A DNA stretch of 64,000 nucleotides from assembly GCF_002289565.1 (NCBI RefSeq), contig NZ_NTFY01000017.1:62001-126000 (forward strand), read 5' to 3'. The notes under the pieces were generated by a model. The model did not search any database, was not told the origin of the DNA, and was given only the letters and a program-made list of their open reading frames with translations. Position numbers and translations under genes: made by a program. Positions 52,275-61,868 of this stretch are shown piece after piece (the first letter of the stretch is position 1; each line of letters opens with the position of its first letter). The DNA is from Rhodopirellula sp. SM50. GTDB lineage: Bacteria; Planctomycetota; Planctomycetia; Pirellulales; Pirellulaceae.

Positions 52275-55200
52275 TCATTGCCGTTTGAGCTTGATGCCCG
52301 AGAGGACCGGTGCGCCTTGCTTGGCGATGAAGTGGACCTGCAATTCGTTGCTGATCTCGACGTCATGAAACGCCAACGTGGACGTGGTGTGCTCGACGCC
52401 ATCGATCGTGACGTTTTCGGCGAGGCGTTTGTTTTGCAGGCGGACGTCAAACACGCGAACGTCTTTCTCGCCCGGTTCGGGAGCCGCGAAGACCAGTTCG
52501 ACATCGTAGAGACTCAGTTCGTGCACTTCGTCACCTTCGCCGGGCGCATCGTTTTTGTCTTTCAGCGTCAGTGCCAACCGCAGTTCCGTGATGCCGTCGG
52601 CTCCCGAGGCCGCGACCCACGGCCGATCGGCGAAGGGGGCGGTGGACGAGTGGCGGGAGAAATAACGTGTGTCCGGATTTGTCGTGACCGAAAGTGGTGG
52701 TGAATCGCCGGCGACGACGGGGTGTTCCAACCACAACATGCCGTCTGCGTCACGGCGATCGCCGGGGGCGCCCAAGTTGATCGCCAGGTTGCGAATCATT
52801 TCGCCGGGCCGGGTGTCCGAGGCGCCGTTGTGCACGCTCCACGTTTCGATCTCCGGCATGTGAACCAGCGCCAATGACGTTTGGTTTTGATATGCACAGC
52901 TGCACGTGCGGGTGTAGTCCGGAGCATTCAAGACGCCGTTGGCGACGACCAAGTTGGACGTGCAGCCGGATTTGAAACCGCCCAGGTTTCCCGTCCCAGA
53001 ATGGGTCAGTAAATCGTAAAAGCCCGCCGCGCCGGAGCGGAACGTCAGCAGGTTCTCACTGGCGATGATGCTGTTGCATCCATAGGCACGGGTGATTTTC
53101 CACGGTTCAGATTCACCGGTCAGCGGATTTTCGAGCAGCTTTGGTTTGCCGGTTTCTAAGAAGAACGCACCCGCGGATTCAGAGTAGGAGTTGGCGTTGG
53201 TGATGATCAAGTCGTTGTGCAAGATGCAGGGTCCGGAATATCGCAACGACGGATTGCTCCATTTTTCCGATCCGTCATCGCCGTGGTAGACCGCCATGCC
53301 CGCGGCGACTTCGTCGGCCAACCGATCGCTGGCCTTGGCACCGGCCTGGAGCAGCAAGTCATGTTGCTCGGAATAACCCAGCCAGCTGCCGAAGATGTTG
53401 TCGTTGATTTCCCAGACTTGCTTTCCGGTCTGAACGTCGAAAGCCACGATGCGGTAGGTGTCGCTGCGTGACTGACCGCGACGCAGCAACGCGTCTGCGA
53501 TTTGTTTGGGCGTGCGATCGAGGCAATAGACTTTACCGCCACCGGCGACGATCCCGTTGTGCCAAAAACTGTGACGGGCGTCGACTTTCCAGAGTTGTTT
53601 GCCACTGTGGCGATCAAAACCGACCAGCGCCACGCTGGCGGCGCGATCATAGCTTTTGGATCCGAAACCGGCTTTGTTGGATTTCAGTTTCTTGTCGGAA
53701 TCAAAGGAGAGATTATTTCGCTCGCGATACATTGCGAATCCGAGGCCGCCGATCAACACGTCTTTGTAAACCCCCAGATAACCCCACTGCTCTTGCGTGC
53801 CGGTCGGTGACGGTGGAAGCTGGAAATCGGTGATCAACTCACCCGTCGCCGGATCGAGTGCGTGGCAAACGCTTCCTTCGACGATGTAGACATGGTCCTC
53901 GGTAACGACGTAATTCGTGCCGCGAGCGTTCGCACCAGGGATATGCACCTGGTTGTACTTCGGATCAAGTGGCAGGTTCTCGTAGGTCTGGTCGTAGTAG
54001 ACGTCATAGGTGCCCAAGTCGGCGAAGTCGCGTTTCCAAAGCACGCGTCCGGTGTAGACGTCGCGGGCGCTCAACGAGTTCATGCCTTGAATAAACAATC
54101 GGCCACCGACCACTTGTTCCGGCGGGCCGTGCCCGTGCCGCGGAAGCACGTCCATGTTGCTGCTGCCCCCGAACCACAGCACACCCAACGGCAGCTTGAC
54201 ACGGGAGTCATTGGATTTGACGGTGTTGGCGATGTCGCCGTATTGATGGGTCCAGTCGGCCGATCCCGGCAGGGCGCCTGCGCGTCGCACGATCACGCCG
54301 TGTTCCCCGCTCGTGATAACGGCTTGTTCCATATTCATCGCACCGACACGTTGCGACAACGCGTCGTGGTTGCCGCGACCGAGCAGGTGCATGACGCCGC
54401 CGTAGGGGCGCACGGATTGATAGATGGATTGGATCTCGGCTTCGTCCAGTTGTTCCGCGTCCGCGACGAACACCATATTCGCAACGTAATTCGGCGGTTG
54501 GAATGATTGGGGATCGCTGTGGTGGACCGTGACGCGGCCGTAATGACCCTGGGCATCGAGATGTCGACGCGTCGGATCGATCGCGGCGGCATCCGAATCG
54601 ACGATTGCCAGTTGCACAAACGGCGACTCGGCCGCGATGGCCATCGCCGTCGGATGATCGCAGCGGCCGAACCACAACGCGTATCCCGAGGCATCGCCGG
54701 TGGCCAGCAACTCGCCGGCGGCCAGCAACTCGTCGGCAATCCGTCTGGCATCGTCGGATGGATTCCGCGGGCGGGGTGGATCGCGGTCGGGCTGAGAAGC
54801 GGGTTTGCCGCCGCCATAGCACTGCAGGTGCCCGTCGATCGAAACGGCAAATAGTTTGCCATCGGCAACGATCAATCGCTCGATCGGTTTGTCGGTCGGA
54901 ATCGATTTCACGATCCTGGCGGGACGGTTGGTTTCGGGCAATTGAATCACGGTAATCTGCTTCGCCCCGGCGGCGATCAGTTGCCGGCCGGCCAAAACTA
55001 GATCGCCACTGCCATCGGCGTCGATTTCCCAATCGAGTTTCTGATCGGCTCGGTAGGCACGTACCACGTTCTGTTCGTCTTTCGTTTCCGCGGAATAGAC
55101 CCTGCCGTCGTGCAGCACCGGTTCGTTGGGCATGAACGCGGTTTTGACGCCGTCGTCCAGCTTGAAGGCCCGCGTTCCTTTGTTGCGCGTGTGAACATAG

Positions 55201-56066
55201 AAGTGTTGGTGGTCCGCGGCGACGAAGGAACCGCCGGTCCCTTTCCCTCCGGCGTTCAATTCGAAGTAGCGCATTTCACCGTCGTCGCGATCGAACACGG
55301 CCGGGACGGAGCGACCGCCCGGCACGATCAACAGCGACTCGGTTGCCACCAATGCCCCCTGTGGCGCAACCCCGGCAAACGACGGGGCGCTGTGCGGCTG
55401 TTTGATGTACTGCGAACCGGTGCGATCGTTGACCCAGCGGACTTCGCCCGTCTGTGCATCGAGTGCATAGATGAATGTGCCCATGAAGGGCCAAATGCTG
55501 GCGGCAAAGTACACGGTGTCGTCACGCACGACCGGACCACCGCGGGCCGGCCAGGCCGAGGTCAGTCGCCGGTTGCCGATCGCGTGCTGTGAATTCGGCG
55601 CGCCGTTGAATTTCCATTGCAATGCCCCGTCGGCGGCGTCGACGCAGTACAAGCAGCCGTCGTCGCTGGTGAAATAGACCTGCCCTGCCGATCCCACCGG
55701 CGGCATGCGGACGGGGGCTTCGGTGTAAAACGTCCAAAGCTGTTGCCCGGTGTCGGTATCCATCGCGACGACTTTATCGCGATCATTGAATCCTACGATC
55801 AGGCGTCCGTCGATGACGATCGGTTCAAAGACCCGGTCATACGTCATCAAGTCTAGATTCAGCGGATCATCCCAAGCCTGAGTTCGCGCGGAGAACTGTT
55901 TCTGCCACAGCAAGTTCAATTCGCTGTCCAACTCGTTCGGACTGGCTGCCGAGCGGGTGGCGTCGTAGCGCCACATCGGCCAGTCGTCCGCAGCAACAAC
56001 GGACGACGTCAGGAGGATCAGGAGGGCAAGGTGGGAGACGTAGTTCGCGAGCCTGCGAGCGGACAT
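52275..56066 (-). CDS. Large secreted PQQ-like beta-propeller protein
   Basis: A 1263-residue secreted protein from ATG 56066, with a signal peptide (YVSHLALLILLTSSVVAADD). Two blocks of PQQ-type propeller repeats (for example VVAMDTDTGQQLWTFYTEAP, IYALDAQTGEVRWVND, ALDPATGELITDF, GFDRHSGKQLWKVDARH) flank a segment (about 430-590) like a Rossmann methyltransferase (FVQLAIVDSDAAAIDPTRRH, ANMVFVADAEQLDEAEI). The C-terminal 170 residues look like a malectin/NPCBM-type carbohydrate-binding domain. It may be a pyrroloquinoline-quinone-type enzyme or a BamB-like scaffold. Planctomycetes have a family of such giants of unknown role. Confidence 0.85.
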   Translation of the reverse strand: MSARRLANYVSHLALLILLTSSVVAADDWPMWRYDATRSAASPNELDSELNLLWQKQFSARTQAWDDPLNLDLMTYDRVFEPIVIDGRLIVGFNDRDKVVAMDTDTGQQLWTFYTEAPVRMPPVGSAGQVYFTSDDGCLYCVDAADGALQWKFNGAPNSQHAIGNRRLTSAWPARGGPVVRDDTVYFAASIWPFMGTFIYALDAQTGEVRWVNDRTGSQYIKQPHSAPSFAGVAPQGALVATESLLIVPGGRSVPAVFDRDDGEMRYFELNAGGKGTGGSFVAADHQHFYVHTRNKGTRAFKLDDGVKTAFMPNEPVLHDGRVYSAETKDEQNVVRAYRADQKLDWEIDADGSGDLVLAGRQLIAAGAKQITVIQLPETNRPARIVKSIPTDKPIERLIVADGKLFAVSIDGHLQCYGGGKPASQPDRDPPRPRNPSDDARRIADELLAAGELLATGDASGYALWFGRCDHPTAMAIAAESPFVQLAIVDSDAAAIDPTRRHLDAQGHYGRVTVHHSDPQSFQPPNYVANMVFVADAEQLDEAEIQSIYQSVRPYGGVMHLLGRGNHDALSQRVGAMNMEQAVITSGEHGVIVRRAGALPGSADWTHQYGDIANTVKSNDSRVKLPLGVLWFGGSSNMDVLPRHGHGPPEQVVGGRLFIQGMNSLSARDVYTGRVLWKRDFADLGTYDVYYDQTYENLPLDPKYNQVHIPGANARGTNYVVTEDHVYIVEGSVCHALDPATGELITDFQLPPSPTGTQEQWGYLGVYKDVLIGGLGFAMYRERNNLSFDSDKKLKSNKAGFGSKSYDRAASVALVGFDRHSGKQLWKVDARHSFWHNGIVAGGGKVYCLDRTPKQIADALLRRGQSRSDTYRIVAFDVQTGKQVWEINDNIFGSWLGYSEQHDLLLQAGAKASDRLADEVAAGMAVYHGDDGSEKWSNPSLRYSGPCILHNDLIITNANSYSESAGAFFLETGKPKLLENPLTGESEPWKITRAYGCNSIIASENLLTFRSGAAGFYDLLTHSGTGNLGGFKSGCTSNLVVANGVLNAPDYTRTCSCAYQNQTSLALVHMPEIETWSVHNGASDTRPGEMIRNLAINLGAPGDRRDADGMLWLEHPVVAGDSPPLSVTTNPDTRYFSRHSSTAPFADRPWVAASGADGITELRLALTLKDKNDAPGEGDEVHELSLYDVELVFAAPEPGEKDVRVFDVRLQNKRLAENVTIDGVEHTTSTLAFHDVEISNELQVHFIAKQGAPVLSGIKLKRQ

Positions 56067-56334
56067 TCGAATTCCAGGAGGGTTGAGTGGCGGGAGCGCC
56101 AATGTGATGGCGCTGGCTCTTTGGGGACGTCCGCATTCTCCGCCTTTCACATGGGGCAGGAGCGGACAACGGCGGGAGGAAGGGCGGGTGGGCGGAAAGG
56201 TTGTCTGTCACGTATTCCTGCCGCGGATTCGGACATCTTACCCGGCAACGACTTGGCAATCAGCGCGAAACCTTAAGAATGAAGGCATCTTCATTCCAAT
56301 TCGGATGCCGTCGACACATCAAGCGGAATTTCAA

Positions 56335-57771
56335 ATGTTTTTTTCCAGATCCATTTTCGTTGCGATCACAATTCTCGCCTCGTGGTCGATACCGCTATTG
56401 GCCCAGTCGGGCGGCGATTCCGGCAGAGATTCCTCCCTGCCCGCGGTCCGAATCAGCGACCCGCAGATCCCGATCGATCAATTGCAGATCAAGGTCAAAC
56501 CGATGACCAAATCGGAGCTCCAGCGTGAGGCGGACGCGTGGTTCGCCCTGCTGCGGGCCAAGGGCGGGCAAATCGCCGAGGCTCGCCTGGGGGTGAAGCA
56601 GGTGATTAGCGATCTGGAGACCACGGCTGCCGAAGCGACCGACGATGCCGGAAATGCCGAAAATGCCGAAGCGACGACGGGTTCGGAAGCGGCCGTCGGC
56701 GCCGCCGAAGCCGAGGCCGCCGAAGCCGAGGCCGCCGAAGTCGAGATGGCGGAAGCAAAGCAAGGTCTGCTGGCAGACGTCAATGTCCTCCAGGATGAGC
56801 GGACGGCACTGAGCGACCGGCTGGAAGTGGTGCTCACGTCGCTGGAACGAAAGGGAGGCGAGGTTGAAGAGTATCGCAGCTACATCGCCGCGGTCTCGGG
56901 AATTGAATTGGACACCTCCGATATCGAAGCGGCTTGGTCGGGGTTTGTCGGTTGGTTGATGTCTAAGGAAGGCGGACAGCGTTGGGCGTGGAATCTGGCC
57001 CAATTTGTTGCCGTACTGTTGATCACGGCCATTGTCTCGCGAATCATCGCCAAGAGCGTCAACTGGGTGCTGGATCGCAAGGTCAAGATCTCTCAGTTGG
57101 CCGAGCGAATGATTTCCAACTCGATCAAGAACGTGGTGTTTGTGATCGGGTTTGCGGTTGCACTGACCGCCCTGGAGATCGATATCACGCCGATCGTGGC
57201 GGCGATCGGGGCGACCGGCCTGGTCGTCGGCCTGGCCTTGCAAGGGACACTCAGTAACTTTGCCAGCGGCCTGATGATCCTGGTCAATCGTCCCTTCGAT
57301 GTCGGCAACGTCGTTACGGCCGGCGGCATCACGGGCACGGTCGATAAGATGAATTTGATTTCCACGACGTTCCGGACGTTCGACAATCAAACGATCCATG
57401 TGCCCAATAACTCGATTTGGAACAACGTGATCACCAACATCACGGCCAACGAAAACCGTCGCGTCGACATGGAATTTGGTATCGGCTACGGCGATGATTT
57501 CGAGCAAGCCGAACAGATCATCTTGGAGGTGGTCCAGTCGCACGATCTGGTCTTGCAGGATCCCGCACCAGTCGTCGTGACCCATGCCCTGGCGGATTCG
57601 TCGGTCAACATTGTCTGTCGACCGTGGGCCAAGACGAGCGATTGGTGGCAGGTCAAAACCGACGTCACGCGAGCGGTCAAGCGTCGCTTCGACGAAGCCG
57701 GCATCTCGATCCCCTTCCCTCAACGAGACATCTATGTGCACCAAGTCGATGCGTCGGCGAAGTCGTCGTGA
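56335..57771 (+). CDS. Small-conductance mechanosensitive channel (MscS family)
   Basis: A 478-residue channel. Of several starts, ATG 56335 gives a signal peptide (FVAITILASWSIPLLAQSGG). A periplasmic region follows with a coiled coil containing an AEAAEAEAAEVEMAE tandem. Three helices come next (about 215-330), the last being the pore helix GLVVGLALQGTLSNFASGLM, then the beta domain with RPFDVGNVVTAGGITGTV and RTFDNQTIHVPNNSIWNN, and the alpha/beta C-terminus. It opens under membrane tension. Divergent from the propeller gene; no operon partners. Confidence 0.92.
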   Translation: MFFSRSIFVAITILASWSIPLLAQSGGDSGRDSSLPAVRISDPQIPIDQLQIKVKPMTKSELQREADAWFALLRAKGGQIAEARLGVKQVISDLETTAAEATDDAGNAENAEATTGSEAAVGAAEAEAAEAEAAEVEMAEAKQGLLADVNVLQDERTALSDRLEVVLTSLERKGGEVEEYRSYIAAVSGIELDTSDIEAAWSGFVGWLMSKEGGQRWAWNLAQFVAVLLITAIVSRIIAKSVNWVLDRKVKISQLAERMISNSIKNVVFVIGFAVALTALEIDITPIVAAIGATGLVVGLALQGTLSNFASGLMILVNRPFDVGNVVTAGGITGTVDKMNLISTTFRTFDNQTIHVPNNSIWNNVITNITANENRRVDMEFGIGYGDDFEQAEQIILEVVQSHDLVLQDPAPVVVTHALADSSVNIVCRPWAKTSDWWQVKTDVTRAVKRRFDEAGISIPFPQRDIYVHQVDASAKSS

Positions 57772-57823
57772 TTGGGGGGCAGCGGAACGAACCCCGCCGG
57801 CGATCGATGGGAGAGGTGCGTTT

Positions 57824-59287
57824 CTAGGAACCCGTGGTTGTTAGCAATTCGCCGTCGCTGGAAATCAGCGTGGAAAGCTCAGGCAATTGTCTCGTCCTCA
57901 GCTGATCGTAAAGCGTTTCGCGATCGTCGCCCAGCGACTCTAGAAACGTCTTCCGCGTCGATTCAAAAACGTTCTGGGTGCCTTCGGTGACCGACCAGCC
58001 CGACTGAATGAATCGATAATAGCGAGCCAGTAAACGAAGGTTTTTCAATTGGGCTCGCGTCAGTTGAGTATTCGAGACGTCGGAGTCGGGTTGATGGATT
58101 CGCGCAATCAATTTCAATCGTTTCGCGTCCTTTCCAAACCGAACGATGTCACGGCGTAACGTGTGGTTGACGCCGTCGGCTTCCTCGCGTCCCCAAATGT
58201 CGAACCGTTGTTGAGAGCGATCAGGGCGAATCCGCTGTTTCAGCAAGGCATCGGTGATTTCCGTTGCAAGTCGAACGAAATCCGACGCCTGTTGTGCGGT
58301 CACCGAATCGGGGGACACTCGCACGATGGCTTGGAGTGCGATTCTTGCACCGCGCGGATCATCGGCGACACCGTCGTATCCGCTCACGCCACCGTCGGCA
58401 TAGTCCTTCAGACGGACCACTAGCTGATCAATCGTCAATCGAGACAGATCGTGATGGGCACGTTCGAGCGCGACGTCGACAAACCAATCGATGCCGGGGC
58501 CATCGGGCACCGACTGTTCGTATTCCCGCAACACATGCATGATTCGTTGGCTGCCGGCGAGTTCGGGTTGATCGGTCAGTTGCACCAGCGCGTTGGGAAG
58601 CATGCTCATCAGATGACGCGCCGTTTCGGCCTGATCTTCACGGGGGTTTTTGGCGGCATACTCGCTGACCGCGTCTTTCAGCGTCAGCCCAAAGCATCGC
58701 TGACGCAGTGCCACCAAGTCGTCGCCGGCGATCGGCGGCGCAGTGTACGGCCGGCTGCCGGAGATCGCGGCCCGGTAGAACGCGTCGTCGCTAGACAATT
58801 GCCACGACGCCGTTTCGCCGTCCACGGTCGCATCGACATGATGGAAGATCTCGTGATGAAACGTCAGTGCCAACTGTCCCTCGCTGTACAGCGCGGCGGC
58901 GATCGCGTCGGTGCCGTTGTAGACGCCAAAGTATCGGTAGCCCCCGAGCTGTTTGTCATAGGGTCGATTTCGGTCCGACGTTCTCTTCGACGCACAGGCG
59001 GCAAAAACGCCTACGGTCTTCAAGCCGACTTCTTCCAGATACCTCGGCGGATACATCTTTGCTTCCTGCAGACAAATCGCCGCGGCGAGTGCCTTCCCGG
59101 ACTCGTCGAGCGGTTTGAGCACGTCGTGGTACCGACCGGGGGGAAGTTCATCGCGATGAAAAACAAGGGTCGCGCCGGAATACTCGTGGAACGTTTGCAG
59201 CAGAGAATCTAGCGTTGGTTCGCTCGCGATCGTCGACTGAAACGTCAGCGATGCAATCAGGATCACAAGAAAACAGCGTCGCATCAT
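57824..59287 (-). CDS. Secreted putative zinc metallopeptidase (HExxH)
   Basis: A 487-residue protein from ATG 59287, with a signal peptide (RCFLVILIASLTFQSTIASE). The motif HEIFHH in ALTFHHEIFHHVDAT is a HExxH zinc site; ELPPGRYHDVLKPLDE and YFGVYNGTDAIAAALYSEG before it suggest a putative peptidase family like DUF4344/DUF4157 relatives, which I cannot name for sure. The C-terminal half is helical. It is encoded downstream of, and convergent with, the MscS gene. Function is inferred only from the motif. Confidence 0.65.
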   Translation of the reverse strand: MMRRCFLVILIASLTFQSTIASEPTLDSLLQTFHEYSGATLVFHRDELPPGRYHDVLKPLDESGKALAAAICLQEAKMYPPRYLEEVGLKTVGVFAACASKRTSDRNRPYDKQLGGYRYFGVYNGTDAIAAALYSEGQLALTFHHEIFHHVDATVDGETASWQLSSDDAFYRAAISGSRPYTAPPIAGDDLVALRQRCFGLTLKDAVSEYAAKNPREDQAETARHLMSMLPNALVQLTDQPELAGSQRIMHVLREYEQSVPDGPGIDWFVDVALERAHHDLSRLTIDQLVVRLKDYADGGVSGYDGVADDPRGARIALQAIVRVSPDSVTAQQASDFVRLATEITDALLKQRIRPDRSQQRFDIWGREEADGVNHTLRRDIVRFGKDAKRLKLIARIHQPDSDVSNTQLTRAQLKNLRLLARYYRFIQSGWSVTEGTQNVFESTRKTFLESLGDDRETLYDQLRTRQLPELSTLISSDGELLTTTGS

Positions 59288-59792
59288 CGTTGTCTCGGCA
59301 GCCGGAATCCAAGCGGGCACTTCAGGTTTCCATTCCAAGGACAGTCTGTCCGCCGAAAATTATAGCCGATCTCTGATGCTCCAAACCGTGCATCAGGCAG
59401 CTGTTACGTCGACATGCCGAATCGATTTGGACATTGCCGCTGGATTATGGACCGCACACAGTCGATAAGTGTTATAGTGGATTGCGTCGTGATTTATGGC
59501 GAAGAGCGAAGTGCGGCTTGCACTGTCTTCCCTCCGCGACCCAGGAAGATTGAGAGAGCTTTGGAAAAGTAGTTTCGGATAGTTGTTGTTACGGATGAGT
59601 TGGATTTTCGTTCCGGGCCGAGCTTTTAAAAGTTCTCTGTGATTGATGTTTTCGATTCTTCTGGCGCTCGCGGCTGGAAATATTTGGTGCATCGCACCAC
59701 CTTGTGTCCCCGATCCATCGATCGTGGGCCTCTCTTTTGACTCCTGTTTTGTTTCCGTGACCACGGATAACACCTCAAAAAGGAGTTCAAGT
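59288..59792 (+). promoter_or_regulatory. Long leader region of the RRM protein gene
   Basis: A 500-base gap between divergent genes with no supported protein. It carries TTATAGTGG near 59470 as a possible -10 region, a small GGTGC-ATC-GCACC hairpin near 59680 and AGGAG at 59781-59785, 7 nt before the RRM start. A long untranslated leader would fit thermo- or cold-regulated RNA-binding genes, but this is inference. Confidence 0.45.
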
Positions 59793-60068
59793 ATGAACAT
59801 TTATGTTGGAAATCTTAGCTTTGACGCTACCGAAAACGACGTCGAAACCGCCTTCGGCGAATACGGCGACGTCAAGTCGGTCAACGTGATCAAAGACCGC
59901 GAAACCGGTCGTTCACGCGGATTCGGGTTCGTCGAAATGCGAGACCGCGAAGCCGGTTTGGAAGCGATCAGCGGAATCGACCAAAAATCGATTTGCGGTC
60001 GTGACGTGACGGTCAACGAAGCCAAGCCGCGCGAAGAGCGCAGCAATGGTGGTGGCGGACGTTGGTAA
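59793..60068 (+). CDS. Small RRM RNA-binding protein
   Basis: A 91-residue protein with one RNA recognition motif: RNP2 is IYVGNLSF and RNP1 is RGFGFVEM, and the C-terminus is a short Gly-rich tail (NGGGGRW). Such bacterial Rbp proteins resemble plant glycine-rich RNA-binding proteins and are often induced by cold. The start ATG 59793 has a good AGGAG site; an open frame further upstream is rejected because it lies in the leader. A hairpin follows at 60090. Confidence 0.95.
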   Translation: MNIYVGNLSFDATENDVETAFGEYGDVKSVNVIKDRETGRSRGFGFVEMRDREAGLEAISGIDQKSICGRDVTVNEAKPREERSNGGGGRW

Positions 60069-60089
60069 CGACCGCTATTGGAAAATGAA

Positions 60090-60110
60090 ACGCGACGTGA
60101 ATCGTCGCGT
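60090..60110 (+). terminator. Hairpin after RRM gene
   Basis: ACGCGACG (60090-60097) pairs with CGTCGCGT (60103-60110) over a TGAAT loop, 22 nt after the RRM stop. There is no T run, so it is a weak terminator or an mRNA-protecting structure. Confidence 0.5.
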
Positions 60111-60360
60111 GGCATTCGCGTTTTGGGCGCCGCTGGCGAAAGCCGCCGCCCACCACGCCTGCCGACCGCCTGATCACCCGTGTGTGCATCAGCGGACTTC
60201 TTTTGTCAGCCCTGGTGCCGACCTTGGTGCACCTCTGCGACAACGAACGATCGCCGAGTCCGTCGTCTAGCGACGCCTCCATCGCGACGTTTGACGGGCG
60301 TGTCCGATCGACCGCCCGCGACCTGTCCGCCCTGGCCCGCAAGCCGGCGGATCTACCCGA

Positions 60361-60801
60361 ATGAGAATACTGGCGATGGCAAAATACCGACACCGAACGT
60401 TTGAAATGTTTGAGTTCCATGACGAGGCCGCCGCCGCCCTGGCGGTCAAACCGCGTGAACCGGTGCGGCCCCTCGGCAACCTGGATGGAGAACCGATGGA
60501 GAGCCTGAACATCACGGTTCTGGATCAAATTCTCCATGTCCGCTTCGATCCCGAAGTCCTGGACGGCGAAGAAGAAGCGGAGAGCCAACTGCGCGGCGAC
60601 CTGACGCGGCTGGCCAAATGGCTGCAGAACGACTGCCGCGTGATCGTTGATTTCGAAGGGATCAGCCATTTCACGTCGGCGTCGATCGAAGCCCTGGAAA
60701 CGTTTTACCAGCGGCTGAAAGCCAAGGGCAGTCGGCTGGTGCTCTGCAATCTGGACGCCGATGTGAAAGCCTCGTTTTATCCATCGCGTCTGCCACGCTG
60801 A
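60361..60801 (+). CDS. STAS-domain (anti-anti-sigma-like) protein
   Basis: A 146-residue protein. The C-terminal 95 residues look like a STAS domain: ITVLDQILHVRFDPEVLDGE, CRVIVDFEGISHFTSASIEA (with Ser and Thr at the phosphorylation-loop position), LETFYQRLKAKGSRLVLCNL. Such domains bind anti-sigma kinases. ATG 60376 (MAKYRHRTF) is an alternative start. About 290 nt with no clear gene separate it from the RRM gene. The partner kinase is not in this window. Confidence 0.75.
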   Translation: MRILAMAKYRHRTFEMFEFHDEAAAALAVKPREPVRPLGNLDGEPMESLNITVLDQILHVRFDPEVLDGEEEAESQLRGDLTRLAKWLQNDCRVIVDFEGISHFTSASIEALETFYQRLKAKGSRLVLCNLDADVKASFYPSRLPR

Positions 60802-60814
60802 TGTCGATCCCGAT

Positions 60815-60952
60815 GGGCAACGCTGTGAAGCATGTTTTAGCGGTAGGGCGCGAGCCCTCCGGTGTTTGGGCAAAGATGCGGAACCCGAGGGCTCGCGCCC
60901 TGCCGCTATCACCTTAAGAACCAGAGGGCAAAAATGCTTCACAGCGTTGCCC
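60815..60952. repeat. TTAGCGGC-family palindromic repeat, copy 4
   Basis: GGGCAACGCTGTGAAGCAT and its inverse at 60934-60952 enclose TTAGCGGTAGGGCGCGAGCC and its inverse (GGCTCGCGCCCTGCCGCTA). The same composite structure is at 52125-52259. The gap to the next gene (to 61141) otherwise holds only a weak open frame that I do not support. Confidence 0.9.
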
Positions 60953-61141
60953 GATCGAGTTGCCAGTGCGGCTGAGAAAGGTCTGCTAAAATCGCCTCCT
61001 GCTTTTAGTCCGATTCCCAATCCGGGGCGCATGGGACAACTGAAAATACTGGCCGTTTACAAGAATGGTGCCTTCACCGGTAACGGGACCAAACGCGGGA
61101 TCGACAGCGCAACGCTGGTGCCGTATCGCTTTTAGTGCTCG

Positions 61142-61648
61142 TCAATCGCGTTCGGTTACGTGTTCGATTTGAACTCGCCGGTTCTTTTTTAAGACCAAGG
61201 CGATCCACGACGCGAGTTCGTTGTTGATTTCGTTGGGGACATAGGTCAGCTTGACGAGATGCTGTTCGGATGGATCGTCGTCGATGACCGAACCCACGGC
61301 GAGCTTCAACCCCTCGGCTCGCGTTCCATCGGCAAGCTGCCAGTGGTAGTGAAAGTGGCGTTCGAATTGGTGTCGGCCGAACCGCAGCGATTCGCCGGAG
61401 ACCGAGTGCCCCAGGGCCATCGGCGGATCGATGGGATTGGCGGCCTGGAGTTGTGCCATGACGGTGGGGATTTGCATCAGACGCCGACTGAGTTCGTTGT
61501 CCATCGCTGCGACCTGATCGTCGAGTTCCTCGAAGGACGTTCGATGAAGTCGGCGTTTTTCCTTTTGGTTCGCGATCTGCAAGCTCCAGGCGACCGCAAG
61601 GCCACAAACGGTAACCAGGACGAGCAACGTGCGTAATCGAAATGTCAT
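61142..61648 (-). CDS. Small membrane-anchored protein with FRLRTLL N-terminus
   Basis: A 168-residue protein from ATG 61648. It opens with MTFRLRTLLVLVTVCGLAVA, a signal-anchor of the kind shared by many planctomycete proteins. A coiled-coil-like helix follows (EKRRLHRTSFEELDDQVAAM), then a small beta-rich domain (HYHWQLADGTRAEGLKLAVG). No enzymatic motif. The frame is open further upstream, but that part lacks any signal. Function unknown. Confidence 0.7.
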   Translation of the reverse strand: MTFRLRTLLVLVTVCGLAVAWSLQIANQKEKRRLHRTSFEELDDQVAAMDNELSRRLMQIPTVMAQLQAANPIDPPMALGHSVSGESLRFGRHQFERHFHYHWQLADGTRAEGLKLAVGSVIDDDPSEQHLVKLTYVPNEINNELASWIALVLKKNRRVQIEHVTERD

Positions 61649-61868
61649 CGGTTCTGCCGGCGGTTTTTGTGCGGATTTCGCTACTGCGACGAACGGTATT
61701 CGCTCCGTTTTAGCGGGCCGGCCGCAGGGATGAAATCTTGGGGCAGAAAAAAACATCCCATCAACAGATAGACAAAACGTCTTGAATGTCCATCGCGCAG
61801 CGGGTAGGCTGAACTCGGATCTCATCGAATTCTGAATCAGAACCGTCCCAATCCGCCGGAGTTTCCTG

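Noticed and set aside
56395-57744. Minus-strand open frame of 449 codons opposite the MscS gene
   Set aside because: The MscS frame has a clear family match; the reverse frame is rich in Arg, Asp and His, as shadows are here.
60866-61135. 89-codon plus-strand frame after the STAS gene
   Set aside because: Its first half is the palindromic repeat and the rest has no family or ribosome site.
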